This document shows, in pieces, positions 15,430 through 24,558 of a stretch of 64,000 bases of DNA. The notes below the pieces were generated by a model. The model was not told the DNA's origin and did not search any database. It was given only the letters and a program-made list of their open reading frames with translations. The position numbers and the translations under genes are program-made. Each line of letters opens with the position of its first letter. Position 1 is the first letter of the stretch. The DNA lies in assembly GCA_014379905.1 (NCBI GenBank), contig JACMKX010000160.1:1-64000 (forward strand), read 5' to 3'. Source of the DNA: Ferruginibacter sp. GTDB lineage: Bacteria; Bacteroidota; Bacteroidia; Chitinophagales; Chitinophagaceae.

Positions 15430-18400
15430 TTATTGCACCAGCATCACCGTTCCTTTCAACTCTACTGTTTTACCATTGCGGTCTACCCCTTTTATGATCC
15501 ATACATAGGCACCTATCGCTTGTTTTTTGCCTTTGAATGTACCATCCCATCCTTTCAAATATTGACTGGTTTCAAAAATGGTCTCACCATACCGGTTGAA
15601 TATCCTGAAATATTCTGTGCGCGCAATCCCCGCAGGCACCGGCCTGAATATATCGTTCAGCCCATCACCATTTGGTGTAAATGCATTGGGAATATAATAA
15701 GCCGGGCCTGCATATACTTTTACAAAAACAGTATCATAACCAATACATCCGGCAAAATCTGTCACCCTAACTATAAATTTCTGATCACCCGGTAAAGTAG
15801 CCCGTGGATTTTGTATGGCAGCATTATTTAAGGGAGTGGACGGTGTCCATAAATAATCATCTCCACCGGTGGCAAATAATTGGTAAGGTGTTCCTCTTAC
15901 AGCCGTGGTATCATTGCCTGCAAAAGCCGGCACAGGGGGCTGAACCCTTACCGCCACTTCATCCGTTACTTTAAAATTACATCCATAATTATCGGTAACA
16001 GTAAGTGTATACCTATATAATATATCGCTGCCCGGGGGATGTACTCTTGTAACAGCCTGGGCAGGAAATTCAACATCAGCCGCCGGACTCCATGCATAAT
16101 TTACGGCGCCGGAGAGGTTGCCGGAACTACCTCTTAAAATAGCATACGTCTGGTTACAAATGGCAGTATCTGATCCTGCATTGGCAACAGGTTTGCGCAA
16201 TACATTTACAACGATCGTATCCCTTCTTTCACAACCACCCCATTGTGCATGTAATACATAAGTTGCCGTATCCAATGGTGAAGCCACGGCATTTTTAATG
16301 GAAGGATTTGCAATGCTTCCTGCTGCAGTGCCATTAATGGCTGTCCAGGTAAAAATATTTGTTTCCGGGTTCGTTTGCGGGTTAAATGTTACAGAACTTT
16401 CTGCGCAAATGGTAACGTCAGGTCCCAATGAAAGGAACATATTATCTGTAAGTCCAACAGTTCCTGTAGTATTAATGGTGCAAGCCTGCGCATCTGTAAC
16501 AGTAATGGTATAGGGCCCGTTGGCCAGTGCTGTAAATATACCCGTTGATGAACCAGATGCATTAATGGTTGCGCCTGTGATACTATAACTGTAAGGGCCT
16601 GTACCACCTGTTGCAGAGGCGGTAATGGAGCCGTCGTTATTGCTACAACCCGCAGGGGTAGTTCCGTTAATTGCCGCAGTAAGTACCGTTGGTTGAGTAA
16701 GAATGATAATTGTATCTCTGGTACAATTTACATTGTCTCTTATCTGGAAACTATGGGAGCCTGCAATCAAACCACTAAAAGTATTCCCTGCCTGGAATGT
16801 ACCGGTAGGAGTCCGTCTATACTGATAAGGTGCTACGCCGCCAATTGCATTGAATGTTACAGATCCATTGGCACTATTGTTACACGATAAATTGGTTAAT
16901 ACTGCAGGTACATAAATAGGAGTATTTGTTACCAATGTAACCGGACCTCCGGTTCCGGTACAGCCGCCGGCTTCTGCATAACTGTAATTATAAACCCCCG
17001 GTGCCAGTCCGCTGAAAACAATTGGACCATTTCCGGCATAGGTATAAGGTCCGCCTGGTCCGGTCAATGTTGCAGTAAAAGGAGCAGTGGTTCCGGCCTG
17101 TGCTGTGATGGTAATGACCGCATCATTTATATTATTACAAACAGGATTTGTTTGTGCAAAAGTTGAAGTGAGCGATGGTCCGGCTGCTACAACCGGGTTG
17201 GGTGAAACTATACCAGTACAGCCTGCACCAGTTAAAAAACTAATAGTGTAAGTGTTGGGAGCCAGCCCTGTGAAAATACCCGTAGTATTGGTAACCCCAC
17301 CAGGGTTTAAAGTATAGGAAGTGCCCGTGCCGACCGGAGTTGTAACTGTTATAGAACCATTGTTTACCGTAGCACAGCTGGTATTAATAACTGTGGCAGT
17401 TCCCGTAATGGCTGGTCCGCTAGCTACTACCGGGTTGGTTACAACCGTGCCATTACAGCCGGCGCCTGTAACAAAAGTTACGGTATAACTTCCCGCTGCA
17501 AGCCCGGTAAACACACCTGTTGTATTCGACAGTCCTCCGGGATTGACAGTATAGGTTGTGCCTGTACCAACAGCCACTACCGTAATAAAACCATCACTAA
17601 CACCCGGGCAACTCGTTGCCGCACTTGCAGCAGTAGTGGTAGGCGCCGGGCCTGAAGTGACCACCGGGTTAACAGGCACTGTACCATTACAACCAGCTGC
17701 TGTAACAAATGTTACCGTGTAAGTTCCTGTTGCAAGACCACTAAAAATTCCTGTTGTATTTGAAATTGCACCCGGGTTTAGCGTATAGTTTGCTCCTGCT
17801 CCAACAGGCGCAACTGTTATGGTACCATCATTTAGAGAAGGACAAGTTGTTGCCGTACTGCTGGCGGTACTTGTAGGGGCCGGGCCTGAGGTTACTACCG
17901 GGTTAACAGGTACCGTACCATTACAACCAACCGCTGTAACAAATGTAATTGTATAAGTTCCTGTAGCGAGACCGGTAAAAATTCCTGTTGTATTTGAAAC
18001 AGCACCGGGGTTTAAAGTGTAGGTTGTTCCTGCACCAACCGGTGCAACATTTATGACACCATCATTTAACGAAGGGCATGTGGTACTAACGCTGGTTGCG
18101 GTACTGGTAGGCGCTACACCTGCCGTAATAACGGGGCCTGGTGAAACTGTACCTGCACATCCGCCGGCCGTAGCAAAACTAATGGTATAAGTACCGGTGG
18201 CAAGCCCTGTAAAAATTCCCGTTGTATTGGTAATGGCACCGGGGTTCAATGTATAGGTGGTGCCCGCTCCGACCGGCGCAACGGTGATACTACCATCATT
18301 AATTCCCGGGCATGTGGCAGCCACATTTGTTGAAGAAGCTGTTAGGGCCGGTATGGCTGTCACTACAGGATTTGGGCTAATGGTTCCCGTACAGGTGGCA

Positions 18401-21039
18401 GGCGTTGTAAAAGTAACAATATAAGTTCCTGCGGCCAGGCCGGTAAAAATTCCGGTTGTATTGGTTACTGCCCCCGGGTTTAATGTATAGGTTGTTCCTG
18501 CAGCCAATGGCGATACCGTAATGGTTCCGCTATTGCCACCGGTACAGGTAGGAGCAGCAGTAGCGGTAGTGGTAACGGCTGTACCTGCGGCTACCACGGG
18601 GTTTGGACTAACCGTTCCTGAGCAGGTAGCAGGGGTTACAAATGTTGCGGTATATGTTCCGGCGCCCAGGCCGGTAAATATTCCTGTTGTATTGGTAATG
18701 GCACCCGGGTTGAGGGTATATATTGTTCCGGCCACCTGTGGTGCCACAGTAACGGAGCCGTTTGTAGCTCCGGGGCAGCTGGTAGCAACGGTAGTAGCCG
18801 TACCTGTAAGACCTGTACCTGCTGCAATAACAACAGTAGCCGGTGTAACTGTTCCGGGGCACCCGCCGGCCGTTGTAATGCTCAATGTATAGGTTCCGGC
18901 CGGTAATCCTAAAAATGTACCGGTAGTATTAGTGATAGCGCCGGGGTTAACCGTGTAGGTAGAGCCTGGAACGGGACTAATAACAATTACACCGTTATTA
19001 ACGCCGGCGCAACTGGTGTTGGCACTTGTTGCGGTTGTAGAAGGAACCGTGCCCCCGCCTACAGTTATCGTTCTTATACCCTGGCAGTTATTTGCATCCC
19101 TGAATGTTACTGTATGATTTCCGGCGGAAACGCCGGTAAAGGTATTGCCTGGTTGAAAAGGTCCTCCATCCAAAGAGTAAGTATAAGGGCCTGTGCCCGG
19201 GGATGCGCCAAACGGGTTCGTCATGCTGATGGTACCATCATTTATACCCGGACAAGACACCGGAGTTTGAAAAATGGCACCGGTTAATCCCGTGCCATCA
19301 TTAACTGTATTGGTAATAGTTACTGTACATCCTGCTCCGTCTAGAATTGTTATGATATGGCTTCCTCCACTTACACCGGTAAATACATTACTTGTCTGAG
19401 CGGTCCCGCCATCTAAAGAGTAAGTGTAAGGAGCAGTGCCTGATGTAGGGGTAACAGTAATTGTTCCGTTAGGTGCTCCCGCACAAGAAGTAGGATTAGA
19501 TAATGCAGTTGCGGTAATTGAAGTGCCGGGACCAACAACTAAAGTAACGCTGCCATTACAGGTATTGGCATCTGTGTAAATAATTATGTATGTTCCTGCA
19601 GGTAGATTAGTAAAAACTCCGGAAGGATTTGGACTGCCATTTATTGTATATGTAAAAGGAGCAACGCCGGCTGTAGGTGTTACGGTAATGGTTCCATTAT
19701 TAACACCGGGACAACTTGCATTGGTTACTGCTGTAGTAGCAGTTAGGTTGCTGATAGCATTAAGTGTTACCTGGTAAGTAGTGTCGCATCCTGTTGCATC
19801 TGTTGCAAAAACGGTATAGGTGCCTGCCCCTAAACCATTAAAGACATTAGATGCCTGTGTTGCTCCGCCGTTAAGTGAAAAAGCATAGGGCGTAGTACCA
19901 ACTCCTGTTGCTACGTTTATTGTAATACTACCCGAATTGCTGCCACAGGTTGGTTGAACCAGCGTTGTTGTTACAGGTAGAGTGTTATTTCTTTGTATAG
20001 TGATTGTATCAAGACTGGTCATTGTAGTGCCTGTGGGACAGGAACCGAAAGTGGTACGAACAACGTACTGGGTAGCGCCCGGTCCCGGACAAACATTCGG
20101 GAAATTAATATCCAGTAAGCCCTGCACAGTGGTTAATGTGTCAGCCGTAGCCAATACTGTACCGGCCATGTTCAGTATTTCAGCACTTACAAATCTTGAA
20201 GCACCTCCGTTCGGTATAAAGCGCCATCCCTCGTTAACAGCTGTCCAAACAGTCGCATTTCTTGTTGGATGAAATACGGCCTGGTCCCTGTTGTAGTTTT
20301 GTAGGCCAAAAATAGCTTTACCGCTTGTGGTACTGGATTGACAGGTTTTATTTTCAAAGAAGACTTCAATCAGACCGGTAGATTCGTACATAACAATTTG
20401 AAATGTAGTTGGGTTAGGAATGGCACAGGTGTTTGCTCCAAATACCCCGACGCGGTAATAACTAACGATAAATCTTCTGCAGGGAGCAGACCCTTCTACC
20501 CTCCATTGAATCAGTCTGTCTGTAGGACTTACAGGAAAAGGGCTCGGATCAAGATCAGAAAATGCGGCCATTATAGATGCCCTGGGATAATAAGTAGAAA
20601 GCTGGGCACATTGTGTGCCACCACCGGCTGATGGAATAGGAGGGTTTATAGTAAAACCGTTATCACAACTGGCATTTGTTTCATCAAAGGTTATCAGGCC
20701 ATTGGAGCCTATTACAGCCTGGGTGTAAGATGAATCATAAAAGCAGAAGGTAAACGGTAGCGTAAATAAAGCACTGTATTCATCATCATCGTATAGTACA
20801 GGGTCTTCCGTTCCGCCTGTTACTACATATTGATAGGGGTTAAACGGAATGGATGTGAGCGCATAGCTAGAGGTAGATTTCAAATGCGGTACCTGCAGCT
20901 GGATGGCAGTACATGGATTGCCGCAGGAAAGATTTATGGTGGTACCATTTAAATTAGTAGGAACACAGCCTTGGGAGTAGAGTTTATTATTTAATAAAAA
21001 AGTGAAAAATATAAAGGTCAGCGGTAAAACTTTTCTCAT
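15430..21039 (-). CDS. Giant repeat-rich surface protein with gliding-type C-terminal sorting domain
   Basis: About 1869 residues from the ATG at 21037-21039. An in-frame ATG 45 nt upstream is rejected because MRKVLPLTFIFFTFLLN is a clean signal peptide. After an N-terminal beta-rich domain (about residues 20-340), roughly 15 tandem SprB-like modules of 75-85 residues follow, each with a TxxCxxxxxGxI start and a GLxxGxYT core. Modules 5-12 are nearly identical (NPGAITNTTGIFTGL). Then come Ig/PKD-like domains and a final 85-residue gliding-motility-associated domain (AFTPNGDGLNDIF, GWDGTFKGK), the type IX secretion signal. The role is inferred to be a cell-surface adhesin. Confidence 0.9.
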   Translation of the reverse strand: MRKVLPLTFIFFTFLLNNKLYSQGCVPTNLNGTTINLSCGNPCTAIQLQVPHLKSTSSYALTSIPFNPYQYVVTGGTEDPVLYDDDEYSALFTLPFTFCFYDSSYTQAVIGSNGLITFDETNASCDNGFTINPPIPSAGGGTQCAQLSTYYPRASIMAAFSDLDPSPFPVSPTDRLIQWRVEGSAPCRRFIVSYYRVGVFGANTCAIPNPTTFQIVMYESTGLIEVFFENKTCQSSTTSGKAIFGLQNYNRDQAVFHPTRNATVWTAVNEGWRFIPNGGASRFVSAEILNMAGTVLATADTLTTVQGLLDINFPNVCPGPGATQYVVRTTFGSCPTGTTMTSLDTITIQRNNTLPVTTTLVQPTCGSNSGSITINVATGVGTTPYAFSLNGGATQASNVFNGLGAGTYTVFATDATGCDTTYQVTLNAISNLTATTAVTNASCPGVNNGTITVTPTAGVAPFTYTINGSPNPSGVFTNLPAGTYIIIYTDANTCNGSVTLVVGPGTSITATALSNPTSCAGAPNGTITVTPTSGTAPYTYSLDGGTAQTSNVFTGVSGGSHIITILDGAGCTVTITNTVNDGTGLTGAIFQTPVSCPGINDGTISMTNPFGASPGTGPYTYSLDGGPFQPGNTFTGVSAGNHTVTFRDANNCQGIRTITVGGGTVPSTTATSANTSCAGVNNGVIVISPVPGSTYTVNPGAITNTTGTFLGLPAGTYTLSITTAGGCPGTVTPATVVIAAGTGLTGTATTVATSCPGATNGSVTVAPQVAGTIYTLNPGAITNTTGIFTGLGAGTYTATFVTPATCSGTVSPNPVVAAGTAVTTTATAAPTCTGGNSGTITVSPLAAGTTYTLNPGAVTNTTGIFTGLAAGTYIVTFTTPATCTGTISPNPVVTAIPALTASSTNVAATCPGINDGSITVAPVGAGTTYTLNPGAITNTTGIFTGLATGTYTISFATAGGCAGTVSPGPVITAGVAPTSTATSVSTTCPSLNDGVINVAPVGAGTTYTLNPGAVSNTTGIFTGLATGTYTITFVTAVGCNGTVPVNPVVTSGPAPTSTASSTATTCPSLNDGTITVAPVGAGANYTLNPGAISNTTGIFSGLATGTYTVTFVTAAGCNGTVPVNPVVTSGPAPTTTAASAATSCPGVSDGFITVVAVGTGTTYTVNPGGLSNTTGVFTGLAAGSYTVTFVTGAGCNGTVVTNPVVASGPAITGTATVINTSCATVNNGSITVTTPVGTGTSYTLNPGGVTNTTGIFTGLAPNTYTISFLTGAGCTGIVSPNPVVAAGPSLTSTFAQTNPVCNNINDAVITITAQAGTTAPFTATLTGPGGPYTYAGNGPIVFSGLAPGVYNYSYAEAGGCTGTGGPVTLVTNTPIYVPAVLTNLSCNNSANGSVTFNAIGGVAPYQYRRTPTGTFQAGNTFSGLIAGSHSFQIRDNVNCTRDTIIILTQPTVLTAAINGTTPAGCSNNDGSITASATGGTGPYSYSITGATINASGSSTGIFTALANGPYTITVTDAQACTINTTGTVGLTDNMFLSLGPDVTICAESSVTFNPQTNPETNIFTWTAINGTAAGSIANPSIKNAVASPLDTATYVLHAQWGGCERRDTIVVNVLRKPVANAGSDTAICNQTYAILRGSSGNLSGAVNYAWSPAADVEFPAQAVTRVHPPGSDILYRYTLTVTDNYGCNFKVTDEVAVRVQPPVPAFAGNDTTAVRGTPYQLFATGGDDYLWTPSTPLNNAAIQNPRATLPGDQKFIVRVTDFAGCIGYDTVFVKVYAGPAYYIPNAFTPNGDGLNDIFRPVPAGIARTEYFRIFNRYGETIFETSQYLKGWDGTFKGKKQAIGAYVWIIKGVDRNGKTVELKGTVMLVQ
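17150..19070 (-). repeat. Tandem array of about 234-bp coding repeats
   Basis: Eight consecutive units of about 78 codons encode nearly the same SprB-like module inside the giant surface protein (cores NPGAITNTTGIFTGL, NPGAVSNTTGIFTGL and so on). Boundaries are approximate. DNA identity between neighbours is high, so recombination could change the copy number, and short-read assembly here is risky. Confidence 0.8.
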
Positions 21040-21182
21040 TGCGTAGCGTATATAAGTGGGGATGAAGATAAAAAAAATTTGCAAGGTTTTAACATTGAAA
21101 TAACAGTTTGTAGATAAGTTTCTGCCTTTAATGTCGTTGCAGGCAAACAGCTGATCCAGGGCGTTTTATCTCTCCAGGGTAC

Positions 21183-21212
21183 AAAAAAAGACCCCACTTA
21201 AGCGGGGCCTTT
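21183..21212 (-). terminator. Terminator of the second surface-protein gene
   Basis: Read on the minus strand: ggccccgct/agtggggtc stem with two G-U pairs (21190-21209), loop ttaa, followed by a run of seven T (A-run at 21183-21189 on the plus strand). It follows the gene ending at 21237. Confidence 0.8.
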
Positions 21213-21236
21213 TAGTAATTTTTTTATATATCTTAT

Positions 21237-23954
21237 TTAATGTACCAGCATTACCGATCCCCTCATGTCTACTTTTTTCCCATTCCTGTCTACACCGCGT
21301 ATTATCCATACATAAGCACCGGTGGGCTGCTTTTGTCCTCTAAAGGTTCCATCCCATCCCTTCATGTATTCATTGTTTTCAAATACGGTTTCGCCCAGGC
21401 GGTTAAATATCCGGAACCATTCCGTTATAACGATACCTGCCGGCACTGGGCGGAAAACATCGTTCAATCCATCCCCGTTCGGTGTAAAAGCATTAGGTAT
21501 ATAATAGGCTGGTCCGGCATAAGCTTTCACAAAAACGCTATCGTAGCCAATGCAGCCTGCCACATCAGTAACCCGTACCACAAATTTCTGGTCATTCATT
21601 AAAGTAGCCAAAGGATTTTGCATAGTCGAACTGTTAAGCACAGCTGACGGCGACCATAAATAATCCCTTCCACCGCTTGAAAAAAGCTGGTGGGGAATAC
21701 CAAGCACAGCCGTGGTATCATTACCGGCATAAGCAGGTACGGGTGGCTGAACCGTAACATCTACCTGGTCTGTTACAGTAAAATTGCAGCCGTAATCATC
21801 TTTAACCGTTAAAGTATAAGTATATATCCTGTTGTTACCGGGCGGGTAAACCCTTGTAACCGCCTGGGTTGGAAATTCAACGTTCGGCGCAGGGCTCCAG
21901 GCATAATTCACGGGCCCGGAAAGATTGCTTGAATTGCCCCTCAGTATGGCATAGGTAAGGTTACAGATGGCTGTGTCTTTTCCTGCATCAGGGATGGGTT
22001 TATGTAACAGGTTCACCACGATGGTATCCCATCTTTCGCAGCCGCCCCACTGAGCATGTAACCTATAGGTGGCAGTATCTTTTGGAGTGGCCACGGCATT
22101 TTTTATAGCAGGATTGGCAATGGTGCCTGCAATAGTACCGTTGATAGGCGTCCAGGTAAAAATATTGGTTTCCGGGTTTGTTTGCGGATCAAAAGTAATG
22201 GCCTGCTCTGCGCAGATGGTCACATCAGGTCCAAGGGTGAGGAACATATTATCTGTAAGACCAACAGTGCCGGTGCCTGTAGGGGCAGTACAACCATTTG
22301 CATCCGTGGCTGTGATGATATACGGTCCATTGGCCAACCCTGTAAATACACCGGTAGCATTACCTGTGCTGTTTAGGGTGGGGCCTGTTATGCTAAAAGT
22401 GTAAGGAGCAGTGCCTCCGGTTGCTGTGGCAGACGCTGTACCATCATTATTGCTGCAACCTGCGGGAGTAGTACCTGCCAGTGTTGATGTAAGTATAGAA
22501 GGATCTGTAAGGTTAACGGTAGTATCGCTTGTACAGTTTAGATTATCTCTTATGGTAAAACTATGCAACCCGGCTGCAAGGCCGCTAAAAGTATTGCCAG
22601 CCTGGTAGGTGGTGCCCCCGTTATCTGAATATTGATAAGGTGCTATACCTCCGATGGGATTAAATGTAACAGTGCCATTGGCCGCGCCGTTGCAGCGGGG
22701 ATTTGTTATTACAACAGGTGTAAATATTTCCGGGTTGGCAACCAGTACAACAGGCCCGCCGGAGCCGGAACATCCGCCCGCGTCTGTAAAGCTATAATTA
22801 TAAGTACCTGCTGCAAGACCTGTAAATATTACAGGCGCCGGGCCTGTGAGAATGTATGGACCCCCGGGCCCGGTAAGGGTTATGGTAAAAGGCCCGCCTG
22901 TATTAGGTGTTACGCTGATGGTGCCACCGTTGATTCCAAAACATGGCGGATCGGTTTTTGTATGAGTGGCATTTGGTCCGGGCGGGCATGTGCCTGTAAT
23001 GGTAACGGCCTGCCGGTTGGCACAATTCGTTGCTCCCACAGGGCAGCAGGATGCATACAAAACAGTACCTGCGGGGCAGGCATTGCCGGCCGGATCGTAT
23101 GTAAAAGGAACGCCTGTGCCTATTTGGTTGCCGCCAAAAGGAGCATCCCACCAGGTAACGGTAGTACCATTCCCGCAACCGCCGTTCATTTGCGCATAAT
23201 AGTTAATGGGAGTAACCGAACAATCAGTTATGATGGTGGATGTAAACGGAACGGTATAAATATCGGGACAACTGGTAGTGGAAATAGAAAAATTAATCCT
23301 GTTATTCCTGGAGGCATCGGGTATATCGTAGCATCCTGTATTTCCATCGGCTGTTCCACTTAACTGAAAAGATAATTGGCTACCCGTGATAGCACTATTG
23401 CAGAAGGTCATATCAAACTGGAAGGATAGGGGAGTATTGCAATTTATGAAGCGATCACCCCAATTATTGTTGGGTATTCCATCGCCGGTAGGAGGGGCTC
23501 CGCAACAACTACTTTCAAATGTACCATCAAAGTAAAATCCCTGACCCCCACTCTGCCCCAGGGAGCAGCTTGCACCTGTACAGGAAGCAAAACTATTCCA
23601 GCCCGCAGGCAGTACAATACCCGATACACTAAAGCCGGGATTAGTAGGAAAAAAAATGCCATGGATCCAGTTATCATCGGGATCCTGATCCCACCGAACA
23701 TCGGATAATACAATTCTTAATGTACTTATACCGCAGGGATCATTGCATACAAGTGTACCATTTACCAGCGAAGTTCCGGTGCTTGCAACAAGTGTTGCAG
23801 TTACAGCAGGAAGGGGTGCAGGAAGAGGGGGAGACCCGATTATGCACGAATTGAAGCGTCCCGCAGCCGTGATGCTTGTTATATTTATCGTTTGAGATTT
23901 AGCACAGCTAAAAAGAAAAAGGCCGAAGACTGTACCAGTAAGTAGTCGTCTCAT
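21237..23954 (-). CDS. Secreted surface protein with gliding-type C-terminal domain
   Basis: A 905-residue paralogue of the neighbouring giant protein. Signal peptide MRRLLTGTVFGLFLFSCAKS, then an N-terminal domain rich in cysteine and glycine (to about 320) not shared with the neighbour. It carries three SprB-like modules (320-560), PKD/Ig-like domains, and the sorting domain AFTPNGDGLNDVFRPVP with GWDGTFRGQKQPTGAYVW. From the first shared module on, the two proteins match closely in order and sequence, so one C-terminal half derives from the other by duplication. Secretion through the type IX system and surface attachment are inferred. It follows a small secreted-protein gene by 18 bp. Confidence 0.88.
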   Translation of the reverse strand: MRRLLTGTVFGLFLFSCAKSQTINITSITAAGRFNSCIIGSPPLPAPLPAVTATLVASTGTSLVNGTLVCNDPCGISTLRIVLSDVRWDQDPDDNWIHGIFFPTNPGFSVSGIVLPAGWNSFASCTGASCSLGQSGGQGFYFDGTFESSCCGAPPTGDGIPNNNWGDRFINCNTPLSFQFDMTFCNSAITGSQLSFQLSGTADGNTGCYDIPDASRNNRINFSISTTSCPDIYTVPFTSTIITDCSVTPINYYAQMNGGCGNGTTVTWWDAPFGGNQIGTGVPFTYDPAGNACPAGTVLYASCCPVGATNCANRQAVTITGTCPPGPNATHTKTDPPCFGINGGTISVTPNTGGPFTITLTGPGGPYILTGPAPVIFTGLAAGTYNYSFTDAGGCSGSGGPVVLVANPEIFTPVVITNPRCNGAANGTVTFNPIGGIAPYQYSDNGGTTYQAGNTFSGLAAGLHSFTIRDNLNCTSDTTVNLTDPSILTSTLAGTTPAGCSNNDGTASATATGGTAPYTFSITGPTLNSTGNATGVFTGLANGPYIITATDANGCTAPTGTGTVGLTDNMFLTLGPDVTICAEQAITFDPQTNPETNIFTWTPINGTIAGTIANPAIKNAVATPKDTATYRLHAQWGGCERWDTIVVNLLHKPIPDAGKDTAICNLTYAILRGNSSNLSGPVNYAWSPAPNVEFPTQAVTRVYPPGNNRIYTYTLTVKDDYGCNFTVTDQVDVTVQPPVPAYAGNDTTAVLGIPHQLFSSGGRDYLWSPSAVLNSSTMQNPLATLMNDQKFVVRVTDVAGCIGYDSVFVKAYAGPAYYIPNAFTPNGDGLNDVFRPVPAGIVITEWFRIFNRLGETVFENNEYMKGWDGTFRGQKQPTGAYVWIIRGVDRNGKKVDMRGSVMLVH

Positions 23955-23972
23955 GTTGTTTAATTGGATAAA

Positions 23973-24347
23973 TTATAGGTTAGTTAGCAGTTTTTTTATA
24001 TCCACATGAAGGGGGGTGTATGTAGAAGACTGAATCTTCAACAATTGATTTCCAAAAAAGAGGATGTCATCTTTGCTGAGGTTTTTATTGTACAACACTT
24101 TTAATGCTGCAGTTTGAGCGCTTATCCTTTTTGCACTGTTGGGTTGACCCGTGTTTAAAAGGCGAACATGTGCTGAAACTTCGGCAGGTAATAAAATTTT
24201 ATCACTTTTTTGTGCCAGGAAATACATCCTGTCATGTATAGAATTATCCGCTTTGGGAATTTCCTGGGCTGCTGCGGAAAACCCTGCCAGCAGAAATAAC
24301 AGCACAACAGCCAAAGCTGCAGCTACCTGTTTGAAGTGTTTTCTCAT
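23973..24347 (-). CDS. Small secreted protein of unknown function
   Basis: 124 residues with a signal peptide (VLLFLLAGFSAAAQ). The mature part is mixed alpha/beta with no cysteines and no motif I recognise (HDRMYFLAQKSDKILLPAEV, then KVLYNKNLSKDDILFFGNQLL). It lies 18 bp upstream of the 905-residue surface protein on the same strand, so it is probably co-transcribed and may be a partner or accessory of that protein. The inference rests on position only. Confidence 0.65.
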   Translation of the reverse strand: MRKHFKQVAAALAVVLLFLLAGFSAAAQEIPKADNSIHDRMYFLAQKSDKILLPAEVSAHVRLLNTGQPNSAKRISAQTAALKVLYNKNLSKDDILFFGNQLLKIQSSTYTPLHVDIKKLLTNL

Positions 24348-24510
24348 TGATGTGCTTTGTAGCCTTTAAAAATAAGTAATAATTTCGGTTTAAAGTTTCC
24401 TTTTGTACCGGAGTTGAATTCACACGGGATGCCTTAGCTTCTTTGGGGTTTAAAAAAAAGGACAGTCATATAGAGCAGGGTATGTATTTACAGGGTGCAG
24501 ATCATTGCAC

Positions 24511-24555
24511 GCAGATTGAGATGACGTCTTTCAAAAAGATGTCATCTCAATCTGC
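24511..24555. repeat. Long 21-bp-stem hairpin downstream of nagB
   Basis: 24511-24531 pairs with 24535-24555, all positions matched apart from one G-U pair, with a 3-nt loop. It contains the gatgacatctt/aagatgtcatc core seen again at 52.3 kb. No T-tract follows on either strand. Confidence 0.85.
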
Positions 24556-24558
24556 AAT

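Noticed and set aside
22632..23363. 243-codon plus-strand ORF inside the surface protein
   Set aside because: Antisense to a well-supported repeat protein; its Cys/Arg/Gly composition is an artefact of reading Thr/Gly/Pro-rich codons backwards.
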